Assembly: GCF_027244095.1 (NCBI RefSeq) | Contig: NC_069661.1 | Location: 114,892,001-114,956,000, forward strand | Length of the DNA stretch: 64,000 bases | Direction: 5' to 3' | Origin: Hemicordylus capensis | Lineage: Eukaryota; Chordata; Lepidosauria; Squamata; Cordylidae | Part shown: piece after piece, positions 25,330-36,998 of the stretch | Position numbering within the stretch: the stretch's first letter is position 1 | How the letters are laid out: every line of letters starts with the position of its first letter | Notes under the pieces: model-generated | What the model saw: the letters and a program-made list of their open reading frames with translations, nothing else | Databases searched by the model: none | Told to the model about the DNA's origin: nothing | Position numbers and translations under genes: made by a program

Positions 25330-25635
25330 GTGGTGGCAAGCATGGCTTGTCCCCTTAGCTAAGCAGGGTCTGCCCTGGCTGCATATGAATGGGAGACAAT
25401 ATGTGAGCAGTGTAAGAGATTCCCTTCATCCTCTTAGGGGATGAAGCCGCTCTGGGAAGAGCAGAAGGTTCCAAGTTCCCTCCCTGACTTCTCCAAGATA
25501 GGGCTGAGAGAGATTCCTGCCTGCAACCTTGAAGAAGCTGCTGCCAGTTTGTGTAGACAATACTGAACTAGACAGACCAATGGTCTGATTCAGTATATGG
25601 CAGTTTCCTATGTACTCCTATGTACCTATGTTTCC
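25330..25635 (+). mobile_element. 5S rRNA-derived SINE
   Basis: The head matches the 5S rRNA internal control region: TTAGCTAAGCAGGGTC (box A) and GAATGGGAGAC (box C region). The body ('tccaagatagggctgagag', 'ttcctgcctgcaacctt', 'gctgccagtttgtgtagac') and tail ('accaatggtctgattcag', 'ggcagtttcctatgt') are shared with the tRNA-headed SINEs at 27755-27910 and 56818-57007. The tail ends in CTATGT-type short repeats as in CR1-mobilised SINEs. It is inserted in the L1. Confidence 0.8.
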
Positions 25636-26639
25636 TCTATCTTTTTGCCTAAGTCAATTCCCCATGCATTCCTTAAACTTATTGGGGGTCTCCAATCTCT
25701 ATTTGTATTAACATGTTGTGTATCTTAGAACTTATCCCTTTAGGTTGATCCAAATAACTGAGTATTAGTTTCTCAAAATTTGTAAGTATTTGGGTGGCAG
25801 AGCTCTCAACACTAGTATCCGTCAGTATAGATCTAATTTGAAACCAAACTCACCAAGGTATTTTAAAACCTATTTGTTGTTCAGTATCTGCCTTCTTAAG
25901 CAACCTTTTATTTCTATAAAAGTCTCTTATTCTATAAAAATTCTTTTCCTTCAACATCTTCAAACAAGCCAATCCATATTTATCTACCCCAGTATCCAGA
26001 TAAGTTAGTAAAAAGGGAGAAGTATCTCCTATCAATATTGTAAAAGTTTCTTTCCAGATCTGGATCATATTCCAAGTAAATATATTATTAACAGGGGCAT
26101 AACGATAGGGGGGGCAGGGGGGCACGTGCCCCAGGCGCCACTTGGGAGGGGGCGCCAAAAAGTGCCCCCACTAATCCCCTGCCTTTGGCAAAAAAGAATT
26201 TTTTTGTGACTTTTTTTTTTTTTTTTGGTCATTACGGAGATCTCCGGCGGGCGGGAGCTCCCATTGGCTGCCGGAGAACACATGCCCAGCAGCATATGCT
26301 GGTTGTCTCAGTTCCTCCCTCCCTGCTTGCTGCACGCACGAGGAGTGGAGCGGAGTAGCTTGGTTTAGTTGAGAGAGCAGCTGCTGCTGGGGACGTTCTC
26401 TGACTCTGCCTGCCTGCCGTTTGCCCACCACACTGCCCTCTGGCTGCCTTTTATTCTTCTGTTGTGCATTAACAAAGTAAGTTTCATTGCTCAAATCTCT
26501 CTCTCCCCCGTGTCTGTTGTGTGTGAGAGAATGCCCCTACTCCCTTGCATAACGTCCTCCTTTTAGCTCTTCTGTGCTTTGCATAGCAGGCTTCACACAC
26601 ACACCCCCAAACCGAGGGTAGCTGCCTGCAAGTGGAGCC

Positions 26640-26945
26640 AGTGGTGCTTTCCTGGCTTGCAATGTGTGAGTTTTTGGCTTGCAATGCGTTTCTGGCTTGC
26701 ATTGTGTTTCTGGCTTGCAGTTTCTGGCTTGCATTGTGTGAGTCCCGGTGGGATTGCAAAAGGAAACTCACGCAATGCAAGCCAGGAGAGCGACTTGTGG
26801 CTCCACTTGCATTGCCCGAGTTTCCTTTTGCAATCCCACCTCTGCAAAAGAAAACTCATGCAATGCAAGTGGAGCCACAAGTCGCTCTCCTGGCTTGCAT
26901 GCATGAGTTTCCTTTTGCAGAGGTGGGATTGCAAAAGGAAACTAG
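26640..26945. repeat. Tandem-plus-foldback cargo inside the hAT element
   Basis: 26652-26730 holds about five units of 'tttctggcttgcattgtg'. It is followed by nested inverted repeats: 26748-26815 pairs with 26861-26920, and 26819-26850 pairs perfectly with 26911-26942 ('ttttgcagaggtgggattgc' on one arm). All six frames give look-alike peptides, which is an artefact of the repeats. Confidence 0.75.
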
Positions 26946-27754
26946 TAGACTAGTACACAAGATCTTTGCAGCTCTGCTAATAATTACAACTTCTGGATCA
27001 TCCCTTAGCATGGGGCGTGGGGTGGCAAATTTAATTTGGAACTCATTAATATAATTTTTGAATAATGTTCAGTCTGTCTGGATTAATACTAGGTTTATTC
27101 TTTATAGCAGATTTTTATTAGCAACATACAGTCTACAACATTTTCAGCCTTGTTCATTTGGTGCATATTGTAGATGTTCTGTCTCCAAAACATAAGTACA
27201 GCATCTATATTTTTGAAGGGGGGGGGGGAATCCCATTTAATACAGTGTGAACAAATTGGTCCAAATAGTAGCAATGGGAAGTTTTTCTTTCTGCCCCTGT
27301 AGCTTTAATAAGATAGAGTGCACAAATATCACTTGATTAACAGCTGCGATATTAATTTCCCTTTTTGGTTGCTTGACTCACAGCGAGAATCATGTCAAGG
27401 CAGTGGAGAACCAATTAAATTGATTTTAATCTTTGTTAGGGAAGATCATGCCTGTTTCTCTCCTTGTTTAAATAAGTTTCAGTAGGTATTATTTCTGGCT
27501 TTAAAGAAATTGGTATCTTAATGTAATGGAATCCTTCTAATTACATACTTAATAGTTTTTAAAAGTTAATCACGGTTTTTCATTCAATGTGTATTTTGTT
27601 TTACATATAAAACTTATATTTTCCTTTGAGAGAGTTTTAAAAATAAGAGGTAATTGGGAAGGCTTTTTTAAAACAAAGAAAAATCTCACCCCTACTTATT
27701 CATGATCTTTTTGATTTGCCTGTGTTTTTATTTCAAGCAAGTCAGATGTAATTG

Positions 27755-27910
27755 CAAATAACATGCAGAAGATCCCAGGTTCAATCCCTACCTCCAGGTA
27801 GGGCTGGGAGAAACTCCTGCCTGAAACCTTGGAGAGCTGCTGCCAGTCAGTGTGGGCAATAGTGAGCTAGATGGACCAATATCTGACTCTGTAGACAGCT
27901 TCCTACGTAA
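27755..27910 (+). mobile_element. tRNA-derived SINE, 5'-truncated
   Basis: Contains the tRNA B box CCAGGTTCAATCCC, then the body 'ggtagggctgggagaaactc', 'cctgcctgaaaccttgg' and tail 'tagatggaccaatatctgac' + 'cagcttcctacgt'. Same family as 56818-57007. It lies inside the hAT element. Confidence 0.78.
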
Positions 27911-28247
27911 TCAAACCATAACTTGCACTTACGTTCAATCCAATTGGATGCATTCACATTCACAGCTTACATCCAATAAACTGCTGAGTAAGCCCTCCAA
28001 ACTAGGATCACACAGTGTGGTTTGCAATTCTGGTATATGAAGGGCCCAAACCTCAGTTTTGCTGTTCAGGTGCATAGGCAAACGGTGATTTAATTAAACC
28101 AGGAGGTTATTTATTAAGACTGTGTATGAGAGGGAAGCAGAAAGAGGAGGAGATCATGGCTCAAATAATGGTGGCTGAATGTGGCTATTGAGTTTCCCAG
28201 GAATACAACCAACGTAAAGTGTGCTACAAATAGACATTATTATAGAA

Positions 28248-28885
28248 CTAGTGTTTTTAAGCCCGTTATAATAACGGGCTCTAGGGGGTGTGTGCTAGTT
28301 TGCTCCTCTTCCCTTCTCCTTCCAGTTGCTACTTCCTTCCTCCCAGTTGCTAGGACGGAGTCCCGTCGCCCGAGACCCTCAACAACAGCCGCAGGAGCAG
28401 CAGCCAGATAGGCGGCTGCAAGTTGGTTTTGGGATGGAGGGGCTTTTCTTCGGCCGGGCTGCGCACCCGGCGGCAGCCGCTTCTCGTCGGCCATCCCACC
28501 CGCCCGGTGGCGGGGCCTCTCCTCGGCCAGCCGCACGCCCGACGGCGGCCGCTTCTCCTCGGCCGGCCGCGTGCCCGATGGCGGCTGCTTCTCCTCGGCC
28601 CGCCCACGCGCCCGGCGGCAGCCGCTTCTCCTCAGCCGGCCGGCCGGCCCGGCGGCAGCCACTTCTCCTCGGCCGGCACGCCCGCCCACCTGGCAGCAGC
28701 CGCTTCTCCTCGGCTGGCTCGCTTCTCCTCGGCCGGCTTCTCCTCGGCCTTGCCAACATGGCCGCCCGTGTCTGGGCGGCCGTATCTTTTTTGGCGGTTC
28801 TGAGCATGCGTTCCGCGCATGCTCAGAACCGCCGAAAAAGACACGGGCAGCACGGCCGCACACTCAGGGTCTTTATTATAGAGGA
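28248..28885 (-). mobile_element. Non-autonomous Helitron, family 1 copy B
   Basis: On the - strand it starts TCCTCTATAATAAAGAC and ends with hairpin AGCCCGTTATTATAACGGGC + TTAAAAACACTAG, followed by T. The flanks are A and T, as Helitrons require. The 41-nt hairpin near the 5' end lies at 28793-28833. The middle (about 28468-28758) is a 36-bp minisatellite (unit 'cttctcctcggccggcc...') that gives long meaningless frames on both strands. Confidence 0.85.
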
Positions 28886-29324
28886 TTAATAAACATAGAA
28901 TATCTATGATAGACTAGAATATATGTCTATTATAATTTAAGTCTCTATTATAATATAAGCATAAATCTTGAATAGACTAGAATATCTATGATGGAAAAGA
29001 CTAGAATACCTGTCTTGTCTTTTCCATTTTGGGACACAAAACCTATTACTATGTTTAAAAGCATTTATTTTCTGGCCATGAGGACTGCAAACTTAGGCTG
29101 TTGGTATGCAAGACATTTCTTTAAAATATATATTTCTAAAGAGCCTTGTAGCCTCATGTTTCCTTTTTCCTGTCCCAGTATACTTGCACGGATGCAGCCC
29201 ACAACCCACATTTGACTATGGCTGTGACACATTTCCATATTTCCGGGGGCGGCCGGGGGGAAGGAGGGGGGGGGCGCAATTTCAGTGCTTGCCCCAGGCA
29301 CCGTTTTCCCTAGTTACGCCTCTG

Positions 29325-31551
29325 ATTATTAATTTTCTTAACCTCCTTGAATTTACTTGGATGAAAAATTATTTTTCTCAAGACTCCTTCTGATTCCTGT
29401 GTCTCTTTGTATCCACTGTTTTGATACATCCTCTATTATAAATGCAACCAAATGACTTAATTGGGCAGCTTGATAGTACAGTTTTAAATTTGGAAGTTCC
29501 CATCCAGCTTGTTTTTGAGGGCTATATATTATCTTTCTATTTATCTTCTTTTTTCTTTTTTTTGTATTAAAGCAAAACCTCTCAATTTTATTTTGCCACA
29601 ACCTGAATGTTTTATCAGGGATTTCCACAGGAAGAGATTGGAATGAAAAATTAAGTTTAGAAAGAACTTTCATTTTAATTGCTGCTATTCTTCCCAATAT
29701 GTTAAGGTTTAATCTTTTCCAATGCTTCATATCCTTATTAATTTTTTTTCCAGGCTGGCTTAAAGTTTTTATTAAATAATTTATTAATATTTTTAGTTAT
29801 ACTAATACCTAGGTATTTAATCAATTTATACATTATCGGGATCACCAGATCACTAGAGACTTTCTTTTGTATATTAGGGTGTGTATGAAAAAACATCAGT
29901 TGGGATTTATTAAAGTTAACAGCTAGCCCTGATACCTCCGTGAATTCATATAATACTTTTTTAAAATATTCAATAGACTGACCAGGTTCTGCAAGGGTTA
30001 ATGCTATATCATCGGCAAATAAATTTAATAAATATATATTATTTCCTAGTCTAAATCATTTGATATGATTATTAGTTCGCGGTGCAATTGCTAAAATTTC
30101 TAATGCGAAGTTAAATAACAGAGGTGACAAGGGGCATCCCTGTTTAGTACCCCTAGACATTGAAAACCACTCAGAGTCGAAGTTATTAATTCTAATTTGG
30201 ACTTTAGCTGAACCATAAATCTGATCAATCATACTGTGAAAAGCTGGGCCAAATTTAAGTTTCTTTAAAACATGTTTTTAAAAAATTGGCTCTAGACAGT
30301 CAAAAGCTTTATCTAAAGAACATAATGCTAGAGAAGTTGACTTAACTTTAGAAGCGTAAATGATATTTAATAACTTTCTTATAGAATTGAATATATTTCT
30401 CCTAGGAATAAACCCTGATAGATCTATTTGAACAATTTTATAAATGATTAAAGTTAGCCAAATGAGTTGGTTAGCCAATAGTTTGGTATATAGTTTATAA
30501 TCAACATTAAGTAGGGAAATTGGTCTATAGGGACTAACTTCCTGTAGGTCTCTACATGTTTTGGAAATTAATGTTATTTTTGAGTCATACCACAAACGTG
30601 AGAGACCTGCTCCCTGGTGTAAAGCATTAATTAAAATTACAAACTCCGGTATATAATAATTTCTTTAAATTCCCTAAAAAAATTCCCCTATCAGACCATC
30701 CGGTCATGGAGATTTATAATTCTGAATAGTTTTAAAAACCTCAAGCACTTCTGCCTCAGTAAATGGTGCATCCAACATTTTAATGTCCTCTGGAGTTAGC
30801 TGTGGGATGTCAATCTTGTCTAAGTAGTTAAGAATTTCCCCTTGAGTTGGACTGAGAGAGTTATATAATTGTTCAAAAAAATTAACAAAGTGATCACTAA
30901 TATTTTTAGTATTAGTGATTATTCGACCTTTGTTGTCCTTTATTACTTTTATAAATCTCTTCTCCTTAGTTTTCTTTAATTTATAGGCTAACAATCTTGT
31001 GTTTTTATCATATTCATAATATCTTTGTTTTAAATACATAATTTGAGTCGAGATTTTTGTAGTTTCCAGCACCTCAAGCTCCTTCCTTTTCTTCTCTAGT
31101 TGCTTAAAAATATTAGCAGACCCTGTTCTATTAAATATTGCCAAAAGGTGTTTAATCTCCAGCTCTAGTTTTTCGCTCACTTGTGTTGATTGTTTTTTAA
31201 TCCTGCTCATCTGGTTAATACACTCCCCTCTAATAACAGCTTTCATCTCATCCCATCTCATTACTAGTGATGTATGTTCCTTATCATTTTCATTTAAAAA
31301 GTTTTTTAGTGTTTGGCCCAATTGTTGCTTTGCTACCGGGTCCACAAGTAATCTAGGTTTAAATTGCCACATGGGGGGAAATAAAGTTTTCTCCTCTAAT
31401 TTAAGTTTAAATATCTAGAATAGGATTGCTATCTTCCTGAGAAAAAAGTGAAACTTTTTGCAGAGGGGTTAAGCAATCGCCAAGTATCTATGAGCTCGTA
31501 CTTATGCATCAATCTTTGAAAATTTGACGATAGTAGAGCTTGTTTCTTATA
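29325..31551 (-). mobile_element. L1 ORF2 reverse transcriptase segment
   Basis: The - strand has the L1 linker (31372-30704: coiled, Lys/Glu-rich, ending PFTEAEVLEVFKTIQNYKSP), then RT motifs YRPISLLNVDYKLYTKLLAN, SGFIPRRNIFNSIRK, the catalytic FADD box (LNLFADDIAL near 30030-30003), and the post-RT block WKRLNLNILGRIAAIKMKVL...LPNLKLYYQAAQLSHL. Stops and frame changes separate them. This is the central part of the split L1. Confidence 0.85.
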
Positions 31552-33152
31552 CAGGTGAAACTCGAAAAATTAGAATATCGTGCAAAAGTTCATTAATTTC
31601 AGTAACGCAAATTAAAAGGTGAAACTGATATATGAGATAGACGCATTACATGCAAAGCGAGATAAGTCAAGCCTTAATTTGTTATAATTGTGATGATCAT
31701 GGCATACAGCTCATGAGAACCCCAAATCCGCAATCCCAGAAAATTAGAATATTGTGAAAAGGTTCAACAGTCTAGGCTCCAGGTATCCCACTCCAATCAG
31801 CTAATCAATCCATAACACCTGCAAAGGGTTCCTGAGCCTTTAAATGGTCTCTCAGTCTGGTTCATTAGGAATCACAATCATGGGAAAGACTGCTGATTTG
31901 ACAGTTGTGCAGAAAACCATCATTGACACCCTCCATAGGGAGGGAAAGCCTCAAAAGGTAATTGCAAAAGAAGTTGGATGTTCCCAAAGTGCTGTATCAA
32001 AGCACATTAATAGAAAGTTATGTGGAAGGGAAAAGTGTGGAAGAAAAAGGTGCACAAGCAGCAGGGATGACCGCAGCCTGGAGAGGATTGTCAGGAAAAG
32101 GCCATTCAAAATTGTTGGGGATTTTCACAAGGAGTGGACTGAGGCTGGAGTTAGTGCATCAAGAGTCACCACACACAGATGGATCCTTGACATGGGCTTC
32201 AAATGTCGTATTCCTCTTGTCAAGCCGCTCCTGAACAACAAACAACGTCAGAAGCGTCTTACCTGGGCTCAAGAAAAAAAGAACTGGTCTGTTGCTCAGT
32301 GGTCCAAAGTCCTCTTTTCTGATGAGAGCAACTTTTGCATCTCATTTGGAAACCAAGGACCCAAAGTCTGGAGGAAGAATGGAGAGGCACACAATGCAAG
32401 ATGCTTGAAGTCCAGTGTGAAGTTTCCACAGTCTGTGTTGATTTGGGGAGCCATGTCATCTGGTGGTGTTGGTCCACTGTGCTTCATTAAGTCCAGGGTC
32501 AACGCAGCCGTCTATCAGGAGATTTTGGAGCACTTCATGCTTCCTTCCGCAGACGAGCTGTATGGGGATGCTGACTTCATTTTCCAGCAGGACTTGGCAC
32601 CTGCCCACACTGCCAAAAGTACCAAAACCTGGTTCCATGACCATGGGATTACTGTGCTTGATTGGCCAGCAAACTCGCCTGACCTGAACCCCATAGAGAA
32701 TCTATGGGGCATTGCCAAGAGAAGGATGAGAGACATGAGACCAAACAATGCATAAGAGCTGAAGGCCACTATTGAAGCATCCTGGTCTTCCATAACACCT
32801 CAGCAGTGCCACAGGCTGATAGCATCCATGCCACGCCGCACTGAGGCAGTAATTGCTGCAAAAGGGGCCCAAACCAAGTACTGAATACATATGCATGCTT
32901 ATACTTTTCAGAGGTCCGATATTGTTCTATTTACAATCCTTGTTTTATTGGTTTCATGTAATATTCTAATTTTCTGGGATTATGGATTTGGGGTTCTCAT
33001 GAGCTGTACGCCATGATCATCACAATTATAACAAATTAAGGCTTGACTTATCTCGCTTTGCATGTAATGCGTCTATCAGTTTCAACTTTTAATTTGCATT
33101 ACTGAAATTAATGAACTTTTGCATGATATTCTAATTTTTTGAGTTTCACCTG
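31552..33152 (+). mobile_element. Tc1/mariner transposon, nearly whole
   Basis: A 1601-bp element with TA flanks (31550-31551, 33153-33154). Terminal inverted repeats are about 200 bp long and nearly identical: reading both arms I count about six base differences plus one deletion of around a dozen bases in the right arm. Ends start CAGGTGAAACTCGAAAAATT. The high arm identity suggests a young copy. It sits in the L1 between endonuclease and RT. Confidence 0.92.
31880..32884 (+). pseudogene. Tc1-like transposase with one premature stop
   Basis: A DD34E transposase that cuts and pastes its element at TA. I start at 31880 (MGKTADLTVVQKTIID), since upstream codons are not family-like. Order: N-terminal helix-turn-helix (residues about 5-45), second DNA-binding part (60-105, VTTHRWILDMGF), catalytic Asp148 (LFSDES), Asp238 (FQQDLAPAHTAK) and Glu273 (NPIENLWG), with 34 residues between the last two. 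A TAA at 32753-32755 ends the frame at residue 291. The sequence downstream continues in frame to TGA at 32882-32884 (ELKATIEASW...KGAQTKY), so the natural length was 334 residues. The last 42 residues are lost; the triad is whole. Confidence 0.92.
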
Positions 33153-33714
33153 TACTGTGAAGATCTTTACTTATTCTCATTAGATAACTTAGTATCATCA
33201 ATATTAAAATCCACCCCCCCACCCCAAACTATATTAGTACCAGCAAACCTTTTCATTTTCCTCATTGTTTTCTGAAGGAAATCAATCTGCCTTTGATCTG
33301 GAGCATAAATAGAGGCCCAGGTAATATCCTTATTGTACAGCTTCCACTTAATAAAAATAAATTTTCCATCCTTATCTTTCAAAATTTTCTCAATAACAAG
33401 ATCAGTGTTAGCTTTGAATAAGATACCAACCCCTCTTGCCTTATTTGTCCCTTGAGCGAAGAACTGTTTGCCAAAATACCTATCAGCAATAGCATCTTTC
33501 TTACAAGTCTCTTGCAGAAAAACCACCACTGGGTTAAAGGATTTAATATGTTTAGATATTCTGGCCTTTTTAATTGGATCCCCCAGCCCTCTCACATTCA
33601 AGGAAACAACTGTACCTTGGTCACTCATTTTTAATTCCTTGCTGACAATAGTAGTTTGCTTTCCATAAACCAGATAATTTCAATCCTTTCAGGTCACCTG
33701 TTTCTATCTTAATA
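33153..33714 (-). mobile_element. L1 ORF2 endonuclease segment
   Basis: The - strand frame 33628-33167 begins MSDQGTVVSLNVRGLGDP and carries AP-endonuclease motifs of L1: LNVRGL, VVFLQETC (catalytic Glu), ASIYAPDQ and NIVWGGGVDFNI (GGDFN with changes). The remainder of ORF2 continues on the other side of the Tc1 insertion. Confidence 0.88.
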
Positions 33715-34406
33715 TCTATATATATAATTCTCCTGGGTGTGCCCAGGAGAAATGCGTCCCGGCAGCCCAGCTGATTGGCTGGGCTGCAGGGGGCGCCTGA
33801 TTGGCTGGCAGCACACCCAGGAGAATTCGCTTGCTGGGCGGCTGCGGAGGCAAGGCGGTGGGCCCAGGGCCGCGGCGGCGGAGCCCAGCGAGGTGGTGGG
33901 CCCAGCAAGGTGGCGGTGGCCCCGGCCGTGAGGCGGGGCGAGGCGGCGGGCCCAGAGCGATGGTGGCGGGCCAGGCCGTGGTGGCGGGGCCCAGCGAGCG
34001 GTGGGCCCAGCGAGGCGGGGCAAGGCGGCGGGGCCCAGCGAGGCGGCGGGGCCGGGCCCGGCCGCGGAAGCAAGGTGGCGGGACTGGCCGGGCTGGGCCC
34101 GGCCGCGGAGGCAAGGCGGCGGGCCTGATGGCGGCACTCTGGGGCTGGCCGCGGCATCGGCGGCAGCACTCTGGGGCCAGCCAGGCCCGCTGGCGGCGGC
34201 GGCAGCACTCTGCCCTGCCAGAGACGGGGGGCGGGAGGAGAGAGAGAGGTAGCCTGGCCTGGCCGGGCCCGGCCGGGGAAGCGAGGTGGCGGGACTGGCC
34301 GGGCCGCGGAGGCAAGGCGGCGGGACTGGCCGGGCCCAGCCGCGGCGGAGAGGCGGCGGCGGCTGCACTCGGCCCCCGCAGGGCGGCGGCCACACGGGTC
34401 AGCTAG
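33715..34406 (+). mobile_element. Non-autonomous Helitron, family 2 copy A
   Basis: Starts TCTATATATATAATTCTCC and ends CACACGGGTCAGCTAG followed by T; preceded by A. Near the 5' end is a perfect 10-bp-arm hairpin (TTCTCCTGGG TGTG CCCAGGAGAA). Two inverted CCAAT boxes in CTGATTGGCTGG context lie at 33774-33778 and 33800-33804. The rest is GC-rich tandem-like sequence ('cccagcgaggcggcgg'). The long frames here on both strands are products of composition. Confidence 0.8.
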
Positions 34407-34595
34407 TATATATCTAATGTAGTATAGTTTCTGTCTTAGTGTATCTATCTAAATATAATGTAGTATATTTAACTGTTCCTTTTTTCAGTATGCCTCCCCC
34501 CTCTCTAAACACCCCTCCCCCAAGCCCCTCCCCTCCCTACCACCCTTACCCCCCCCCATCCCTCCCTAGCCCACTCAAACCAAAGGCAAACATTG
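34407..34595. other. C-rich low-complexity stretch
   Basis: After an AT-rich start, 34496-34580 is almost pure C with A/T interruptions. Could be upstream L1 sequence or the edge of the next unit. Confidence 0.35.
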
Positions 34596-35384
34596 TTGCT
34601 TCTTCCCAGGAGGATTTATCCTTCATAGTGTGGCAAGGGTTCCACAGGCTGAATCCACATAGCTGGAGAAATCTCCCCATCACATCTTGGGATGCCTAGA
34701 AGTGCCAGCCTCAGGCAGGGCTTCCCAAAGAGAGGAGATTGTGTCCAGAGGTACTCCCAGGGTTGTGCATCTGTATGACTCATTGCCTTCAAGTTGCAAT
34801 AAATATGGAGAAGGCCTCTTTCATTCAAGTAGCGGATGGTCTGGCTGGGGTTGACTAGCCAAGCTACAAGGAGCTTCCACATCTTCTCCAAAGAGGTGAT
34901 GTGTTGGAAATTCAGGAGCAGCTAAAAGAGACCAAAACAGCAGAACACCCATAAGTCCACAAGGCCAGACCCCTCTTTCAGTGAACCCCACTCTGGCAAG
35001 CATACTTCTCACCTCAACAAAGAAGGGCACCTCTGTGGGCAGAATGCTTCTCTGAATCTTTCTCCGGGCTGAAGGTGCAAACCAGATTCTCTATCAGCCT
35101 GGACACTGTGGAGGACAGTGCGTGGAGGAGGGCGCTGGAACACATCAGAGGCCCTTGCTGATTCCTGAGGGATGCCCGGAGAGAAGAGACATAACCCTGA
35201 TCTCTCCCCTGCCCCCAGGCCTCTCAGAGACATCTCAGCACTTGTCCTCTTATCTCACCAAGTGGGCCAGTCCCTGGAGGTAGCTGCCAGAGCAGCACAA
35301 GGTCTTCTCTGGAGTTACCTATGCCACCCTCTCCAATACAATCACACAATCTGAGTGGTCTCTCTACAGATAAGAAAAGGTTGC

Positions 35385-36998
35385 TGTCATCAAGATGTGA
35401 AATTGCCGGTCTCCTTGCTAAAATATATAACTTACCCCTGCAATCAGGCTCTGTACCAGAGGACTGGAAAGTAGCAAATGTAACACCAATTTTCAAAAAG
35501 GGATCCAGGGGCGATCCAGGAAATTACAGGCCAGTTAACTTAACATCTGTTCCAGGCAAATTGATAGAAAGCATCCTCAAGGATAAAATTGTAAAGCACA
35601 TAGAACAACAGGCCCTGCTGGGAGAGAACCAGCATGGCTTCTGCAAAGGTAAATCTTGCCTCACGAACCTTTGGGAGTTCTTCAAGATTGTCAACAAGTG
35701 TGTGGATAAGGGTGATCCAGTTAACATAGTATACCTGGACTTCCAAAAAGCTTTCAACAAAGTTCCTCATCAAAAACTCCTGAGAAAACTTAGCAGTTAT
35801 GGGATAAGGGGACAAGTACATATGTGGATTGCTAACTGGTTGAAAGACAGGAAACAGAGGGTAGGTATAAATGGAGAGTTTTCACAATGGAGGGAAGTAA
35901 GAAGTGGGGTCCCCAGGGATCTGTACTGGGACCGGTGCTTTTAATTTATTCATAAATGATCTAGAAGTGGTGTGGCCCAATTTGCAGATGATACCAAAGT
36001 CTTTTGGGTAGTGAAATACAAAACAGATTGTGAGGAGCTCCAAAAGGATCTCTCCAACCTGGGGGAGTGGGTGACAAAATGGCAAATGTGCTTCAATGTT
36101 GGCAAGTGTAAAGTGATGCACACTGGGATGAAAACCCCCAGCTTCAAGTATACATTGATGGGATCTGAGCTGTCAGTGACTGATCAAGAGAGGGATCTTG
36201 GGGTCATGGTGGACAGCTCGTTGAACGTGTCGACTCAATGTGTGGTAGCTGTGAAAAAGGCCAATTCCATGCTAGGGATCATTACAAAGGGGACTGATAA
36301 TAAAACTGCTAACATTATAATGCCCTTATACAAAACTATGGTGTGGCCACACCTGGAGTACTGTGTACAATTCTGGTCACTACATCTAAAAAATGACATT
36401 GTAGAACTGGGAAAGGTGCAGAAGAGGGCAACAAAGATGATCAGGGGCCTAGAGCATCTTTCTTATGAGGCAAGGATACAACACCTGGGGCTATTTAGTT
36501 TAGAAAAAAGGGAACTGCGGGGAGACATGATAGAAGTCTATAAAATCATGCATGGAGTAGAGAAAGTGGATAGAGAGAAATTCTTCTCCCTCTCCCATAA
36601 CACTAGAACCAGGGGTCATCCCATGAAATTGATTGCCGGGAAATTTAGGACCAACAATCGGAAGTACTTTTTCATACAATGCATAATCAACTTGTGGAAT
36701 TCTCTGCCACAAGATGTGGTGACAGCCAACAACCTGGATGGCTTTAAGAGGGGCTTGGATAACTTCATGGAGGAGAGGTCTATCAATAGCTACTAGTCGG
36801 AGGGCCACCTCTAGCCTCAAAGGCAGGATGCCTCTGAATACCTGTTGCAGGGGAGTAACAGCAGGAGATAGGGCATGCCCCCAACTCCTGCTGTAGGCTT
36901 CCAGTAGCATTTGATGGGCCACTGTATGAAACAGGATGCTGGACTAGATGGGCCTTGGACCTGATCCAGCAGGGCTGTTCTTATGTTATGATGTGGTG
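35385..36998 (+). mobile_element. CR1 LINE, reverse transcriptase to 3' tail, copy 1
   Basis: Codes LQSGSVPEDWKVANVTPIFK, NYRPVNLTSVPGKLIESILK, HGFCKGKSCLTNL, IVYLDFQKAFNKVPHQKL (catalytic Asp box) and, after a frame change near 35940, the AQFADDTKVFW second catalytic box. The long 3' frame 35972-36796 runs LGVMVDSSLN...PLYKTMVWPHLEYCVQFWS, RATKMIRGLEHLSYEAR and LWNSLPQDVV. Tail: 'ctggactagatgggccttgg' and TTCTTATG short repeats. 5'-truncated. Very similar to the copy at 48612-50190. Confidence 0.9.

Larger units (their letters stand above)
26092..29324. mobile_element. hAT-type element with nested insertions
   Basis: The termini CAGGGGCATAACGATAG (left) and inverted CAGAGGCGTAACTAGGG (right) are imperfect terminal inverted repeats starting CAGRG, and the flanks are an 8-bp duplication, ATTATTAA (26084-26091 and 29325-29332). 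Both are hAT hallmarks. No transposase domain is recognised, so it is probably non-autonomous. It contains a foldback block (26640-26945), a SINE (27755-27910) and a Helitron (28248-28885). It is inserted in the L1. Confidence 0.78.

Noticed and set aside
24721-25362. 213-codon + frame starting MGTCVPCAQSGGSARGFAQ
   Set aside because: It lies across the Helitron inverted repeat, runs out through the Helitron 3' end into the L1, and a mirror-like frame exists on the opposite arm. It is a by-product of GC-rich palindromic DNA.
25330-25440. A real 5S rRNA gene
   Set aside because: Only the central control region is recognisable; it continues into a SINE body and tail and has no 5S end.
26593-27054. 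Look-alike peptides (CNASQESDLWLHLHC type) on both strands
   Set aside because: Generated by the inverted and tandem repeats within the hAT element.
28240-28889. Several frames of 110-207 codons rich in Arg, Ala and Pro on both strands
   Set aside because: All come from the 36-bp minisatellite in the Helitron, where stop codons are rare in any frame.
33621-34406. Frames of 195-228 codons (Pro/Ala/Arg-rich) on both strands
   Set aside because: Caused by near-absence of A/T in the Helitron body; no domain and no start context.
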